Origin: Pelodictyon luteolum
GTDB lineage: Bacteria; Bacteroidota; Chlorobiia; Chlorobiales; Chlorobiaceae
Assembly: GCA_020721225.1 (NCBI GenBank)
Contig: DYNE01000025.1
Coordinates: 1-34,531 of the forward strand
DNA length: 34,531 bases
Direction: 5' to 3'
Positions within the stretch are counted from its first letter, which is position 1; each line of letters begins with the position of its first letter. The notes below the pieces were generated by a model. That model was not told the origin of the DNA, did not search any database, and saw only the letters and a program-made list of their open reading frames with translations. Below, piece after piece: positions 1 through 8,798 of the stretch. The translations under genes and the position numbers were made by a program.

Positions 1-40
1 TGATCAGCGGGAAGCTTAATTTTGGCTTACCCACTTGAAA

Positions 41-325
41 TAGCGAGGAGCCTCTATACAAGTAACCGGCAAAACCGTTAAGTACTGGACGAAACAAATC
101 CTACCTGAGCCGGATAACTACGCAGTAGCGTCGCGTGTATTACTTGTCCAAATAGACCCTTCGCGCAGGACGATTACACTGCTGTACGCAGTAGGATACT
201 CCGCAAGCGGTGACTATGTGTTTGGGGAAGCGGCAAACATATCCAGCCCGATCATTCCCGGATCGGTGTTCGAAGCGGAAGCTAACTATGTCTGTAAACT
301 GACCGGCGTGAAGCTCAGGAGATAA
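41..325 (+). pseudogene. Fragment of a secreted surface-adhesin-E-like protein (C-terminal part)
   Basis: An open frame with coding character ends at the TAA at 323-325 but has no usable start. In-frame stops lie at 17-19 and 38-40 and no ATG follows them. The translation contains GKTVKYW near its beginning and ends with IIPGSVFEAEANYVCKL. That ending resembles the C-terminus of small secreted proteins with a surface-adhesin protein E-type domain, in which a Pro-Gly/Asp-Ser-Val motif and a late Cys are typical. Frame 1 just upstream (about positions 4-54) is also open, so a single frameshift near 45-55 could restore a longer protein. The window edge hides the N-terminus. The family assignment is by eye. 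It may be a decayed gene or one broken by a sequencing error. Confidence 0.42.
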
Positions 326-335
326 GCTACGAGAC

Positions 336-815
336 ATGAGAGAACAAAGAGAGGATGATCCCGAGAGCGTTTTCGTAAGAAAAATCAAATACTCGATCAA
401 ACTGGCAGGGTACTTCGGGGTACACACCATAGGCTTTTTACTTCTCCCCGCGTTCTTTTTGATTGGCGTAAAGTGGTTGCAGGCAATTCTGTCTCTGCAT
501 CCGCCAGTTCCAAAGCACGCAGGTTTTATTGAGGAAGCCTCTTGGGGTATTCTTGTGTCAGGTCTTTGTGGCTGGGCGCTGTTTTATGTGTTGCCTGGGG
601 TTCTACTGTTCATAGCGCATGTGTACAGCAGCATGTTTCACGGGCACTACTACAAAAAGGGGCCAGACGTTTTTGATGCCATACCGAACGAAGCAAGAGA
701 AAGTTTTATGTGGCTCTCGAAGATGTCGAGCTGGCTTGTTTTTATTGGCGTTGTTTTCGTGGTACTCGGGCAGCTTTTTTTCGGCTGGCCCTCTCCTGAT
801 GTTTTAATGGATTGA
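336..815 (+). CDS. Small integral membrane protein, function unknown
   Basis: This encodes 159 residues, starting at an ATG 11 bases after the adhesin-like fragment, with a GGAG-like ribosome site inside that fragment's end. The N-terminus is polar (about residues 1-20). Three to four hydrophobic segments follow, at about 30-52, 70-100 and 130-152, the middle one broken by Gly and Pro. A charged stretch at about 104-125 (YYKKGPDVFDAIPNEARE) probably lies in a loop. I see no catalytic motif and do not recognise the family. It sits among decayed or very short genes, so it may belong to an accessory segment. The reading frame is intact and its codon use looks coding. Confidence 0.6.
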   Translation: MREQREDDPESVFVRKIKYSIKLAGYFGVHTIGFLLLPAFFLIGVKWLQAILSLHPPVPKHAGFIEEASWGILVSGLCGWALFYVLPGVLLFIAHVYSSMFHGHYYKKGPDVFDAIPNEARESFMWLSKMSSWLVFIGVVFVVLGQLFFGWPSPDVLMD

Positions 816-821
816 CCAATT

Positions 822-920
822 ATGAAAACCATACGAACTCTGACCCTCACCCTCCTGTTCGTTCTGTTTACACTTCCGGAGCAGATTTGTAGCAAGGTAG
901 CTGAAGAAACCTGCAAATAA
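822..920 (+). CDS. Tiny ORF with a signal-peptide-like N-terminus
   Basis: This is a 32-residue ORF starting 6 bases after the preceding membrane-protein gene. It begins MKTIRTLTLTLLFVLF, a short positive N-region followed by a hydrophobic core typical of a Sec signal peptide. It then ends after a Cys-containing tail (CSKVAEETCK). It could be a very small secreted peptide or the surviving 5' end of a truncated exported protein. No downstream continuation in another frame was recognised. Confidence is low because of its length. Confidence 0.3.
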   Translation: MKTIRTLTLTLLFVLFTLPEQICSKVAEETCK

Positions 921-1011
921 CGGGCTATTTACGAACACCGGGGGCGGGGGGGTAGATATGGATTTTAAGTATATTCATACACATTCAGCATGAAAACTTA
1001 AACTATTAGGT

Positions 1012-1236
1012 ATGGACGAGTGGAAAAAAGCTAAAACGCCTGAAGAGCTTTTCAGGGCCGCAGCGTTAGGTGCTATGCAAGGCCCTATCGGAGATGATGC
1101 AAAAGAGACTATAATTATGGCATTAAAAAGGTGCGGACATAAAGATATTCTTTCTGAGAGGGATGAGTTAATTATATTGACAGCGTTCATGCTCGGTTAT
1201 CAGCATGCATTCGATGTTTCGCATGATAGGCATTAA
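1012..1236 (+). CDS. Hypothetical protein, 74 aa
   Basis: This is a short soluble protein with no signal peptide or membrane segment. It is rich in Ala, Lys and Glu, with a predicted-helical look (MDEWKKAKTPEELFRAAALG). A His/Asp-rich C-terminus ends DVSHDRH. No family is recognised. The frame is intact and the composition plausible for a real small protein. It is flanked by non-coding or decayed sequence on both sides, so it is probably transcribed alone. Confidence 0.45.
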   Translation: MDEWKKAKTPEELFRAAALGAMQGPIGDDAKETIIMALKRCGHKDILSERDELIILTAFMLGYQHAFDVSHDRH

Positions 1237-1251
1237 CCATACCCCCGTTTT

Positions 1252-1637
1252 TTATAGCTTACAACTCCCGCAAGTCACATACCCAGCCTGAATAGCTTCT
1301 TCTCTGCTACTGAACTTAGCTATGCAGTTCTTGCAGTTGCAGTTTTGGCGGTTCGGGCGGTGAAACTTGTGGCTCTTGATGATTCAACGGTTGATTGTCT
1401 TCGATTGTTACCGACTCACGTTTTCGATGAAATTGCCTTAGTATTGTTGCTGTATTGTTGTTCTCGGTGTAGCTGTATTCGCATAAAATGTTATCGGATA
1501 TAGTCTTAAATATGTAACCCTACATTCCACCACAGAATCAACAGAGTGTCGTTTTTTTGTTCTCCAGCATGGGTTTTTATGGAAAGAAGAACTAAAACGG
1601 TGCAGATGAGGAGGATGCTGGCTATGGATTTCTTCAT
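1252..1637 (-). pseudogene. Frameshifted secreted Cys-rich protein with an Ada-type Cys motif
   Basis: On the minus strand an ATG at 1635-1637 opens MKKSIASILLICTVLVLLS, a clear signal peptide with a likely cleavage after THA. That frame stops at 1506-1508. A second minus frame continues through about 1370-1490 (ILCEYSYTENNN, then RKRESVTIEDNQPL) and stops near the Cys region. A third frame carries CNCKNC, then FSSREEAIQAGY, then TCGSCKL and the final TAA at 1252-1254. Read together, the three frames make one exported protein of roughly 120-125 residues broken by two frameshifts. An A7 run at about 1552-1558 is one plausible slip site. The last segment resembles the Cys-rich Ada/nuclease-type zinc motif (Cys-x-x-Cys near an F-SREEA-x-x-AGY stretch). 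That resemblance is by eye. Confidence 0.45.
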
Positions 1638-1748
1638 AATCGCTTATCTTTGCATAAATTTTTCTTTACTATTGTAGAATGTATAGTTATTCCGGATTTT
1701 TCGATATTACCGTTCCGGTTTTCTCTACCCACTGATCCAGAGAACAGT

Positions 1749-2177
1749 ATGACTCATATGCATGATGTCAAGAAGCAGGCGAAGGATATTCTTGAAGAGA
1801 CTCTTGACAGGGAGGCCGTTATTGTCCTGGCAAGGATTTCTGAAGAAATGCAGCTGCTTTTCAATGCTCATCCGGAACCGGATCACGGCGAGGTGTCCCG
1901 AATTGTGACTGGTTTTTTTCTGGAAAAAGGCAAGTCCGAGGCGTTCATAGAGGATTGGATCAATACCTCTCTTGAATACGGACGAACAAGAGGGTTGAGC
2001 GGGAGTGATCTGCCAAGAGCGATGCTTTCGGATCTTGGCGTGTTCAGGTTCATGAGTTTTCTCAAGGACAAGGGACTGACCGATGAGCAGATTACCATTG
2101 TATTGACCGGAGCCGTTCAGCAGGCGGCTTCCGGTATGGCAGAGCCCGGCGACGGAAACGGGCAGAGCTCCTGCTGA
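1749..2177 (+). CDS. Hypothetical protein, 142 aa
   Basis: This is a soluble, mostly helical, acidic protein of unknown function. The frame is open from 1650, but the first 33 residues look non-coding. The ATG at 1749 (MTHMHDVKKQAKDIL) gives a conventional amphipathic start and was chosen for that reason. Repeated Glu/Asp/Leu patterns are visible, with a Gly-Asp-Gly C-terminal tail ending SSC. No domain is recognised. It precedes purC by about 35 bases on the same strand and may share a transcript with it. Confidence 0.6.
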   Translation: MTHMHDVKKQAKDILEETLDREAVIVLARISEEMQLLFNAHPEPDHGEVSRIVTGFFLEKGKSEAFIEDWINTSLEYGRTRGLSGSDLPRAMLSDLGVFRFMSFLKDKGLTDEQITIVLTGAVQQAASGMAEPGDGNGQSSC

Positions 2178-2212
2178 ACGGAATTTTTTTATTATTTATT
2201 GATACAAAAAAT

Positions 2213-2923
2213 ATGCAAAAGACAACATTGCTTCACGAAGGCAAAGCGAAAAAAGTATTTTTGACGGGAGACAGCGATCTTGTTATACAGGAATTCAAGG
2301 ACGACGCAACAGCTTTCAACAACAAGAAGAAGGGCACTATAGCCGATAAGGGCGTTGTCAATAACGCCATATCCTGCAAGCTGTTTACCATGCTTGAATC
2401 GCATGGCGTAAAGACACATCTTGTCGAGAAGCTTTCCGAACGCGATATGTTGTGCCGTCGTCTCGATATTATCAAGGTTGAAGTTGTCGTTCGTAATATT
2501 GCAGCCGGTTCTCTGGTGAGACGATATGGTTTTATCGAGGGAACGGTTCTCGATAAGCCAATTGTAGAGTTTTACCTTAAGGACGACGATCTTGACGATC
2601 CGCTGATGAACGAGTCACATGCGGTTGCTCTCGGCGTAGCGACCCTCGAGGAGCTTTCTGTGCTCAGGAACAGGGCTGAAGCGATAAATGTGGTGCTGAA
2701 AGAGTTTTTCGCCCAGCGGAAACTGAAGCTGGTTGATTTTAAACTTGAATTCGGACGGTACCATAACGAAATTCTGCTTGGTGACGAAATAAGCCCGGAT
2801 ACATGCCGGTTCTGGGATCTTGACACTGACGAGAAAATGGACAAAGACCGCTTTCGCTTCGATCTTGGTGGCGTCGAGGATGCTTACAGCGAAGTGCAGA
2901 GAAGAGTTCTCGAACAAGACTGA
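2213..2923 (+). CDS. purC: Phosphoribosylaminoimidazole-succinocarboxamide synthase (SAICAR synthetase)
   Basis: This enzyme joins CAIR with aspartate using ATP to form SAICAR, a cytoplasmic step of de novo purine synthesis. The protein has 236 residues, the usual bacterial length. Family signatures include the N-terminal LHEGKAKKVF strand, KGTIADKGVVNNAIS, the VVVRNIAAGSLVRRYG segment, KLVDFKLEFG and the substrate-binding EISPDTCRFWD. The ATG start gives the canonical N-terminus. The gene stands alone among unrelated neighbours; purL occurs about 24 kb away on the other strand, so purine genes are scattered here. Confidence 0.96.
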   Translation: MQKTTLLHEGKAKKVFLTGDSDLVIQEFKDDATAFNNKKKGTIADKGVVNNAISCKLFTMLESHGVKTHLVEKLSERDMLCRRLDIIKVEVVVRNIAAGSLVRRYGFIEGTVLDKPIVEFYLKDDDLDDPLMNESHAVALGVATLEELSVLRNRAEAINVVLKEFFAQRKLKLVDFKLEFGRYHNEILLGDEISPDTCRFWDLDTDEKMDKDRFRFDLGGVEDAYSEVQRRVLEQD

Positions 2924-2955
2924 GTATCGTTTTTACGGTGGGGGCCGGTCAGATC

Positions 2956-3600
2956 ATGCTTGATTCCATAATCGTTTATCTGCAGCACGCGGATCCTGCA
3001 GCGATCTATGTTTTTCTTTTCTGCATTGCATTTTTTGAAAACGTAGTGCCCCCGATTCCCGGGGATGTTCCCGTAGCGTTTATCGGGTATCTGATCCATC
3101 ACAGTAAAATTTCCTTTTTCGTTTCGGTTTTGTGGGCCTCAGCAGGTTCGACGGCCGGATTTATGCTGGTCTATCTCCTGAGTCGTCATCTTGGGATGAA
3201 GCTTTATGCCGAAAATGGCTCACATATGCAGCATAGCTTATCCAAAAGCGTTCACCGCTTTTTTCCTCCTGCCGATATGGAGTTGTTGCGAGGCCGTTTT
3301 TCCTCTCACGGCTATCTTGCTGTACTCGCCAACCGGTTTCTTTTTGGTTCGAGAGCGGTTATTTCGGTTATGGCAGGTTTAATGCATCTGAAACCGCATC
3401 TTGTTCTGCTCGCTTCTGCGACAAGCGCAATGGCATGGAATGTACTACTGCTTTATGGAGGGCTTCTGCTTGGTCGGAACTGGCAGGAGATCGGCAAATA
3501 TGCTGTGGTGTACAGTCTTCCTGTTTCTTTTCTTTTTCTTGCCCTTCTGTTTTTTTCCGTCCTGCGTTTTTTTCGAGAAAGAAAACAGAGGCATGAGTGA
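2956..3600 (+). CDS. DedA/SNARE-associated (VTT-domain) membrane protein
   Basis: This is a polytopic inner-membrane protein of the DedA family, whose members are implicated in undecaprenyl-phosphate or phospholipid flipping. The signature E-x-x-x-PPIPGD is present (ENVVPPIPGD). The later GSRAVISVMAGLMHL segment fits the second conserved block around the re-entrant loops. Hydrophobic stretches fill most of the 214 residues, and the C-terminus is strongly basic (RFFRERKQRHE). A GTG at 2938 would add six residues (MGAGQI). I prefer the ATG at 2956 (MLDSII) because family members begin close to this point. The substrate is not determined from sequence. Confidence 0.85.
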   Translation: MLDSIIVYLQHADPAAIYVFLFCIAFFENVVPPIPGDVPVAFIGYLIHHSKISFFVSVLWASAGSTAGFMLVYLLSRHLGMKLYAENGSHMQHSLSKSVHRFFPPADMELLRGRFSSHGYLAVLANRFLFGSRAVISVMAGLMHLKPHLVLLASATSAMAWNVLLLYGGLLLGRNWQEIGKYAVVYSLPVSFLFLALLFFSVLRFFRERKQRHE

Positions 3601-3685
3601 TTTTTTTTTCTTATTTATAGCATCCGGAACCAGTTTCTTCAGTGTTTCGGATTAATTTATTATCAAGAATGTTGCTGAAATAACA

Positions 3686-4603
3686 ATGGCAAAAGATTTA
3701 GCACTGTATCCGGCAGACAGGAAAGGCGAGCTTCTTGAACTCGCTACGATTGACGATCTGAAAACAATGGCCAGGCAGGTTCGCAGGGACATCGTCAGAA
3801 TGCTTGCAATGGCCAATTCCGGTCATACAGGCGGTTCACTCGGGATGGCGGATATTTTCACCGCGTTGTATTTCAGGCTCATCAGTCACAACCCGCACGG
3901 GTTCTGGGAGCATGATGACGAAGATATGGTTTTTCTTTCGAATGGGCATATTGCCCCGGTATGGTACAGCGTGCTTGCCCGTTCAGGGTATTTCCCGCTC
4001 AGTGAACTGGGTTCGCTTCGTCAGATCAATTCCTATCTGCAGGGACATCCTGCCTCCGAGGCAAAGCTTCCCGGTATCAGGATCGCTTCGGGATCGCTTG
4101 GTCAGGGACTCTCTGCTGCTGCCGGAGCGGCTCTTGGTCTCCGTATAGACGGTCGGACGAACCGGGTATTCTGTCTCATGGGCGATGGAGAGTGCCAGGA
4201 GGGGCAGATATGGGAAGGGGCCATGAGTGCCGCGCATTACGGTCTTGGCAATTTGATCGGTATCGTCGATTATAATAATCAGCAGATCGACGGAGAGGTT
4301 GACAAGGTTATGAATATCGAACCGTTTGCCGATAAATGGAGGGCTTTCGGATGGGAAGTTTTCAGTTGTGATGGTAATGATATTGAGGATGTCATCGCGA
4401 CGATCGACGGCATTCTTTCGATGACCGACCGGAAAAAGCCTTCGGTTGTGATCGCCTCGACCATAATGGGCAAGGGTGTTCCTTTCTTTGAGGGATCTAT
4501 GGCCGATGGTTCGAACTGGCATGGAAAACCTCCATCGAAGGGCGATGCAGAGAAGGCTCTCTCCCTGCTTGGCGAAACCGAGTTCGGTGATTTTCCGGTC
4601 TGA
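3686..4603 (+). CDS. Transketolase, N-terminal (thiamine diphosphate-binding) subunit
   Basis: Transketolase moves two-carbon ketol units between sugar phosphates in the pentose-phosphate pathway. This 305-residue protein covers only the N-terminal TPP-binding half. Visible features are ANSGHTGGSLG (about 43-53), the SNGHIAP segment and LQGHPASE. The TPP/Mg motif runs from GDGE at about 166 to the NN at about 197. A split enzyme needs a separate pyrimidine-binding/C-terminal subunit, normally encoded by an adjacent gene. None follows here: the next gene, 8 bases downstream, is rsmD. The partner must be elsewhere. Confidence 0.9.
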   Translation: MAKDLALYPADRKGELLELATIDDLKTMARQVRRDIVRMLAMANSGHTGGSLGMADIFTALYFRLISHNPHGFWEHDDEDMVFLSNGHIAPVWYSVLARSGYFPLSELGSLRQINSYLQGHPASEAKLPGIRIASGSLGQGLSAAAGAALGLRIDGRTNRVFCLMGDGECQEGQIWEGAMSAAHYGLGNLIGIVDYNNQQIDGEVDKVMNIEPFADKWRAFGWEVFSCDGNDIEDVIATIDGILSMTDRKKPSVVIASTIMGKGVPFFEGSMADGSNWHGKPPSKGDAEKALSLLGETEFGDFPV

Positions 4604-4611
4604 GGAGTTTC

Positions 4612-5163
4612 GTGCAGATTCTTGCCGGAACATACAGAGGGCAGAAAATAAAGAGCTCGCCATCACGCGACATCCGGCCATGCAGCAGCAGGGTCAAGAA
4701 GTCGTTGTTCGATACTCTTGTCGCTCGAGTTGATTTTGAGGATATGGTGGTGCTCGATCTTTTTGCCGGTTTCGGCAATATGGGATTTGAATCGTTGAGC
4801 CGCGGAGCGGGTTTCGTTTATTTTGTCGACCGTCACGCCGATGCACTGAAGTCCATGCAGGATACAGCAACGAATCTTGGCGTATCCGAACAGGTCTCTA
4901 TCGTCCGGTCCGATGTATCGGCATTTCTTCAGCGGACAGCTGAGCGTTTCGATCTTGTGTTCTGTGATCCCCCCTACAGCTGGCCTGATTACACGACGCT
5001 GATCGAAAGGATTGCCGGATCGGATATTCTTTCAGACGGCGGAATGATGCTTGTAGAGCACAGCGCCAATATTGATTTTCAAGCCTCTCCGTACTACCTG
5101 ATGCAAAAGGATTACGGGATGACGAGGGTTTCATTTTTTCAGCATCAGGAGGGCAGCTTATGA
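4612..5163 (+). CDS. rsmD: 16S rRNA (guanine966-N2)-methyltransferase
   Basis: RsmD methylates the N2 of G966 in 16S rRNA in the 30S subunit. The 183-residue protein starts at a GTG (MQILAG), which is the normal family start. It shows the RG-x-K-I-like entry segment, the SAM-binding motif [12 protein letters not shown] (family DLFAGSGALGLE), and the catalytic DPPY tetrad ([11 protein letters not shown]). The stop overlaps the coaD start as ATGA. That rsmD-coaD coupling is a common bacterial arrangement and supports both calls. Confidence 0.93.
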   Translation: MQILAGTYRGQKIKSSPSRDIRPCSSRVKKSLFDTLVARVDFEDMVVLDLFAGFGNMGFESLSRGAGFVYFVDRHADALKSMQDTATNLGVSEQVSIVRSDVSAFLQRTAERFDLVFCDPPYSWPDYTTLIERIAGSDILSDGGMMLVEHSANIDFQASPYYLMQKDYGMTRVSFFQHQEGSL

Positions 5164-5672
5164 CACAGAAAGCCATATATCCGGGCACATTCGATCCCTT
5201 TACCAACGGGCATCTCGATGTTCTCGAACGGGCTCTGAATATTTTTCAGGAGGTAGTGGTAGTCATTGCCGACAACAGTCAGAAGCAAACCCTTTTCAGC
5301 GTCGAAGAGCGGCTCTCGATGATCCGGGAGATCATCGAGGATTATCCTGCCGTAAGCGTAGAGGTTCTGCATGACGGACTGCTTGCCGATTATGCCCGTC
5401 AGAAAGGGGCCAGGGCAATTGTTCGCGGAGTGCGTCAGGTCAAGGATTTCGAGTACGAATTTCAGATATCGCTCCTGAACCGTCATCTCTATCCGGAGGT
5501 GACCACGGTGTTTCTGATGCCTAACGTCAAGTACACCTATGTGGCTTCTTCGATTATCAAGGAGGTCGCCATGCTCGGTGGAGATGTTTCGAAATTTGTG
5601 CATTCCTCCGTTCTGAAGAGCCTTCATGGAAAACTTGAGGAATCAAAACAGCATAAACCTAACAATATATAG
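5160..5672 (+). CDS. coaD: Phosphopantetheine adenylyltransferase
   Basis: CoaD transfers AMP from ATP to 4'-phosphopantetheine, the penultimate step of coenzyme A synthesis. The protein has 170 residues, typical length. The nucleotidyltransferase motif [15 protein letters not shown] contains the T/H-x-G-H signature. [12 protein letters not shown] and the C-terminal [19 protein letters not shown] block match the family. In the latter, SSIIKE corresponds to the usual SSTxVKE. The start overlaps the rsmD stop by 4 bases, indicating translational coupling. Confidence 0.95.
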   Translation: MTQKAIYPGTFDPFTNGHLDVLERALNIFQEVVVVIADNSQKQTLFSVEERLSMIREIIEDYPAVSVEVLHDGLLADYARQKGARAIVRGVRQVKDFEYEFQISLLNRHLYPEVTTVFLMPNVKYTYVASSIIKEVAMLGGDVSKFVHSSVLKSLHGKLEESKQHKPNNI

Positions 5673-5675
5673 AAT

Positions 5676-6884
5676 ATGTCTACGACGAACGTTCCCGGTC
5701 AAGAGTATCTTACCCGCCGGGTGCTCAGTATGCAGGAGTCCCAGACCATGCGAATTACCGGTCTGGCGAATAAAATGAAAGCCGAGGGAAAAAATATTGT
5801 CAGCCTTTCGGCAGGCGAACCGGATTTCCCTACGCCCGATCATGTCAATCAGGCGGGTATCGATGCCATAAGGGCCGGTTTTACCCGTTATACAGCAAAT
5901 TCCGGTATTCCCGAACTGAAAAAAGCCATCCAGGAAAAATTCCGCAGGGATAACGGTATTGAATTTCAGGAAAACCAGATTATCGTAAGCAACGGAGGCA
6001 AGCAGACCCTTGCCAACACCTTTCTTGCGCTCTGTCAGGAGGGCGATGAGGTTATAGTACCGGCTCCTTACTGGGTCAGTTTTCCCGAAATGGTCAGGCT
6101 TGCCGGTGCCGAACCGGTTATTCTGAACACGACTCTGGAGAGTGACTATAAAATCACTCCGCTCCAGCTCGAAGCGGCCATTACGCCGAGAACAAAAATT
6201 CTGGTACTGAATTCTCCATCCAACCCGACCGGTACCGTTTACAGCGAAACAGAGGTACGGGCACTCATGAAGGTTCTCGAAGGCCGGAATGTTTTTGTGC
6301 TCTCCGATGAGATGTATGATATGATCGTCTACGGCGGAGTTCGCGCTTTCTCGCCAGCCCGTATTCCGGAGATGAAGGATTGGGTTATCGTGAGCAACGG
6401 CGTATCGAAGACCTATGCCATGACAGGTTGGAGAATCGGTTTTCTTGCCGGACCGAAATGGCTGATCGACGCATGCGACAAGATCCAGTCGCAGACCACT
6501 TCGAATCCCAATGCCATTGCACAGAAAGCTGCCGTGGCCGCATTGATTGGCGATCAGCAGATTGTTGAAGAGCGTCGTCTCGAATTCGAAAAGAGGCGTG
6601 ACTATATGTATGAAGCTCTGAACGGCATTCCCGGATTCAGAACGGCTCTGCCGCAGGGAGCCTTTTATATTTTCCCGTCGATCAGCGGAGTACTCGGCAA
6701 AACCTTTAACGGCGTTGTGATGAAGGATTCTGCCGACGTTGCCGAATATCTGCTGAAGGAACACTATGTGGCAACAGTTCCCGGAGATGCTTTCGGGGCT
6801 CCCGAAAACCTTCGTCTTTCCTATGCGGCATCGATTTCGGAGCTTGAAGAGGCGATAAAACGTATCCGAAAAGCCTTCCAATAA
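5676..6884 (+). CDS. Class I PLP aminotransferase, aspartate aminotransferase type
   Basis: This is a cytoplasmic PLP enzyme of 402 residues in aminotransferase subgroup I-gamma, most likely aspartate:2-oxoglutarate aminotransferase. Visible marks are [10 protein letters not shown] near residue 45, [15 protein letters not shown], the SPSNPTG block (about 180-186), the Schiff-base Lys in [14 protein letters not shown] (about K245) and the C-terminal substrate-carboxylate Arg in ENLRLSYA. It starts three bases after coaD, so it belongs to the same transcript. Sequence alone does not separate aspartate from prephenate or other amino-donor specificities in this subgroup. Confidence 0.88.
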   Translation: MSTTNVPGQEYLTRRVLSMQESQTMRITGLANKMKAEGKNIVSLSAGEPDFPTPDHVNQAGIDAIRAGFTRYTANSGIPELKKAIQEKFRRDNGIEFQENQIIVSNGGKQTLANTFLALCQEGDEVIVPAPYWVSFPEMVRLAGAEPVILNTTLESDYKITPLQLEAAITPRTKILVLNSPSNPTGTVYSETEVRALMKVLEGRNVFVLSDEMYDMIVYGGVRAFSPARIPEMKDWVIVSNGVSKTYAMTGWRIGFLAGPKWLIDACDKIQSQTTSNPNAIAQKAAVAALIGDQQIVEERRLEFEKRRDYMYEALNGIPGFRTALPQGAFYIFPSISGVLGKTFNGVVMKDSADVAEYLLKEHYVATVPGDAFGAPENLRLSYAASISELEEAIKRIRKAFQ

Positions 6885-6893
6885 GGCTGATCT

Positions 6894-7655
6894 ATGCTGA
6901 AAGTTCGTCGAAGCCGCCTCTATACGTTATGGTTCGGATGGTATTCGCGCCGGCAGTTCCGGCGGTATTTCAATACACTCCGGGTTTTTATGGAACCCGG
7001 AGTTCCGGAAATGGAAACAGGCATTCCGGTGATTTTTTATGGCAATCACGCCTACTGGTGGGATGGATTCTGGTCGCAACTCTGTACCGAAGAGTTTTTT
7101 CGGCAGAATCTTCATATCATCATTGAATATGAGCAGCTTAGCCGACACCGTTTTTTTACCCGTCTCGGCGCATTTTCCCTTGACCGTACCAATGCACGCA
7201 GTGCGCTGCAGACACTTGACTATGCAGCAGAATGCCTGACTTCCCCTTCGGAACGGCAGAATGCGCTCTGGATCTTTCCGCAGGGTCGTATCGAACATAT
7301 CGATAAACGGCCTCTTTTTTTCTTTAATGGAACCGCCGGCATCGTTTCCCGTGTTCTTCAGAAAAGTAAAGCGATTTACCTTGTTTCAGTTGTCAGCAGG
7401 ATTGAATATCTTGAAGAACAAAAACCTGAATTGCTTCTTTCGTTCAGGGCTCCGCTACTCTTGACAGGGCAGGACTTTACCTCTTCCCGTGATCTTACTT
7501 CCAGGATGCAGCAGGCAACGGAATGTCACCTGGATGCATTGATGGTAAAGGTTATGAGCCGTTCGCTGGATGGCGGATCCGTTGTGATTCAAGGGAGAGA
7601 GTCAGTCAACAGAAAGGTTGAGCGCTTCAGAAAACTGCTTGGTATGGCCGGATAG
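6894..7655 (+). CDS. Lysophospholipid acyltransferase-like protein (PlsC-type)
   Basis: This is a 253-residue membrane-associated acyltransferase candidate that would acylate a glycerolipid or other acceptor. The catalytic H-x4-D motif is present as NHAYWWD (about 51-57). The downstream FPQGR (about 128-132) replaces the usual FPEGTR block. LDRTNARSA fits the third conserved region. The N-terminal 30 residues are basic and aromatic rather than a clean transmembrane helix. It follows the aminotransferase by 9 bases. The substrate cannot be told; PlsC-like enzymes with this divergent motif also include carotenoid or lipid-tailoring acyltransferases. Confidence 0.75.
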   Translation: MLKVRRSRLYTLWFGWYSRRQFRRYFNTLRVFMEPGVPEMETGIPVIFYGNHAYWWDGFWSQLCTEEFFRQNLHIIIEYEQLSRHRFFTRLGAFSLDRTNARSALQTLDYAAECLTSPSERQNALWIFPQGRIEHIDKRPLFFFNGTAGIVSRVLQKSKAIYLVSVVSRIEYLEEQKPELLLSFRAPLLLTGQDFTSSRDLTSRMQQATECHLDALMVKVMSRSLDGGSVVIQGRESVNRKVERFRKLLGMAG

Positions 7656-7728
7656 CAGGGTTGCACAAAGAAAGGAAAAGAGGGCAGTATCGCTCTGCCT
7701 TGATCTTGAATTTAATTCATCTGTTGTT

Positions 7729-8709
7729 ATGAGTAATGTTATCTGCAGCTGCCTGCTTGGTGACAATGCAAAAGTAAGGCTCAGGTTGTCTCAGCTGCTG
7801 CACAGTGAAATTGAAGATATTTACGGTAAAATTTCGGATGATGAAGATAATCGACCCATTTGCGAGATCGAGCTTCAGGGTTGCCGTAGGGAGTTCTTTG
7901 ACAATCCGGATTCATTGCCTCTTGCGGTGGGCCAACAGGTTATTGTGGCCACTGATGGCGGTTATGATTACGGCGTTGTCTATTCAACCGGTCGCATTGC
8001 CTTGAAAAAGCTGAAACTTAAAGGGCTCGATAAACCGGGTTCGGAACGTCTTGAAATACTTCGCCTTGCCGATGAACAGGATATGCTGGTTATATCGGAA
8101 CTCAAGCGTCGCAAGGATGAAATTCGTGAAACATGCCTCGGCAAGGTAAAAAAGCATGATCTCGATCTGAAGCTTGTCGATGTTGAACTCCGTATGGATC
8201 AGCAGAAACTCTCCGTTTACTATACGTCTTCGCACCGGGTCGACTTTCGTTCGCTGGTACGCGACCTGGCAGGGGAGTTCAAGGCCAGAATTCAGATGGT
8301 ACAGATTACGACACGTGAGGAGGCCCGTCGGGCAAATTCCTTCGGGCCCTGCGGATGTTTGTTGTGCTGTTCAAGCTGGCTGCCGAAAATCCATGCCAAT
8401 CCTTTCGCTGAAAAGTCGCCGTTTGTCGAGGGAGCGAACAGCGACAGTCATGCTTTCAATATCACCGGAATCTGTAACCGTCAGAAATGTTGTCTTGGCT
8501 ATTCCAAACAGGAACGTTCTCACTCGGGCGGGTTAGCTCTCCCGGCTTCTGTTCCTCCGGCAGGAAGCAAGGTTACCACTCCTTTCGGAGAAGCGGTGGT
8601 CGAAAGCATAGATCATCAGAAAAAGCTTGTCTGGCTGCGTTACGTTCGGAACGATCAGAAGCGAAAAATTCCGTTCGAGAAATGCAATATTCTTGTTGTA
8701 AAAAAATAA
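7729..8709 (+). CDS. PSP1-domain protein, RicT/YaaT-like
   Basis: This 326-residue cytoplasmic protein is related to Bacillus RicT (YaaT), which with RicA and RicF binds Fe-S clusters and influences RNA maturation. The PSP1 domain includes SSHRVDFRSLVRDLA. It is followed by the Cys-rich FGPCGCLLCCSSW and the second ICNRQKCCLGY block, matching the GPCGRPLCC and LCGRLMCC pattern of RicT. A C-terminal SH3-like end (VTTPFGEAVVESI) also fits. The frame opens at 7618, overlapping the acyltransferase. The ATG at 7729 (MSNVICSCLLG) is preferred as it lies beyond the overlap and starts at a conserved strand. No RicA or RicF homologue is seen nearby. Confidence 0.82.
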   Translation: MSNVICSCLLGDNAKVRLRLSQLLHSEIEDIYGKISDDEDNRPICEIELQGCRREFFDNPDSLPLAVGQQVIVATDGGYDYGVVYSTGRIALKKLKLKGLDKPGSERLEILRLADEQDMLVISELKRRKDEIRETCLGKVKKHDLDLKLVDVELRMDQQKLSVYYTSSHRVDFRSLVRDLAGEFKARIQMVQITTREEARRANSFGPCGCLLCCSSWLPKIHANPFAEKSPFVEGANSDSHAFNITGICNRQKCCLGYSKQERSHSGGLALPASVPPAGSKVTTPFGEAVVESIDHQKKLVWLRYVRNDQKRKIPFEKCNILVVKK

Positions 8710-8750
8710 TGCAATTGACCGGTTGTATTTTGTTGTTCAGGTAACCGAGC

Positions 8751-8777
8751 GCAACGATTCGACCGGTTGCTTTTTTT
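8751..8777 (+). terminator. Possible Rho-independent terminator after the RicT-like gene
   Basis: A GCAAC/GTTGC stem (8751-8755 with 8766-8770) and a 10-base loop are followed directly by seven T. The stem is short. It lies between the end of the RicT-like gene and metG, where it would separate the two transcripts. Confidence 0.4.
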
Positions 8778-8798
8778 GTACTTTCCTGATTATCATTC

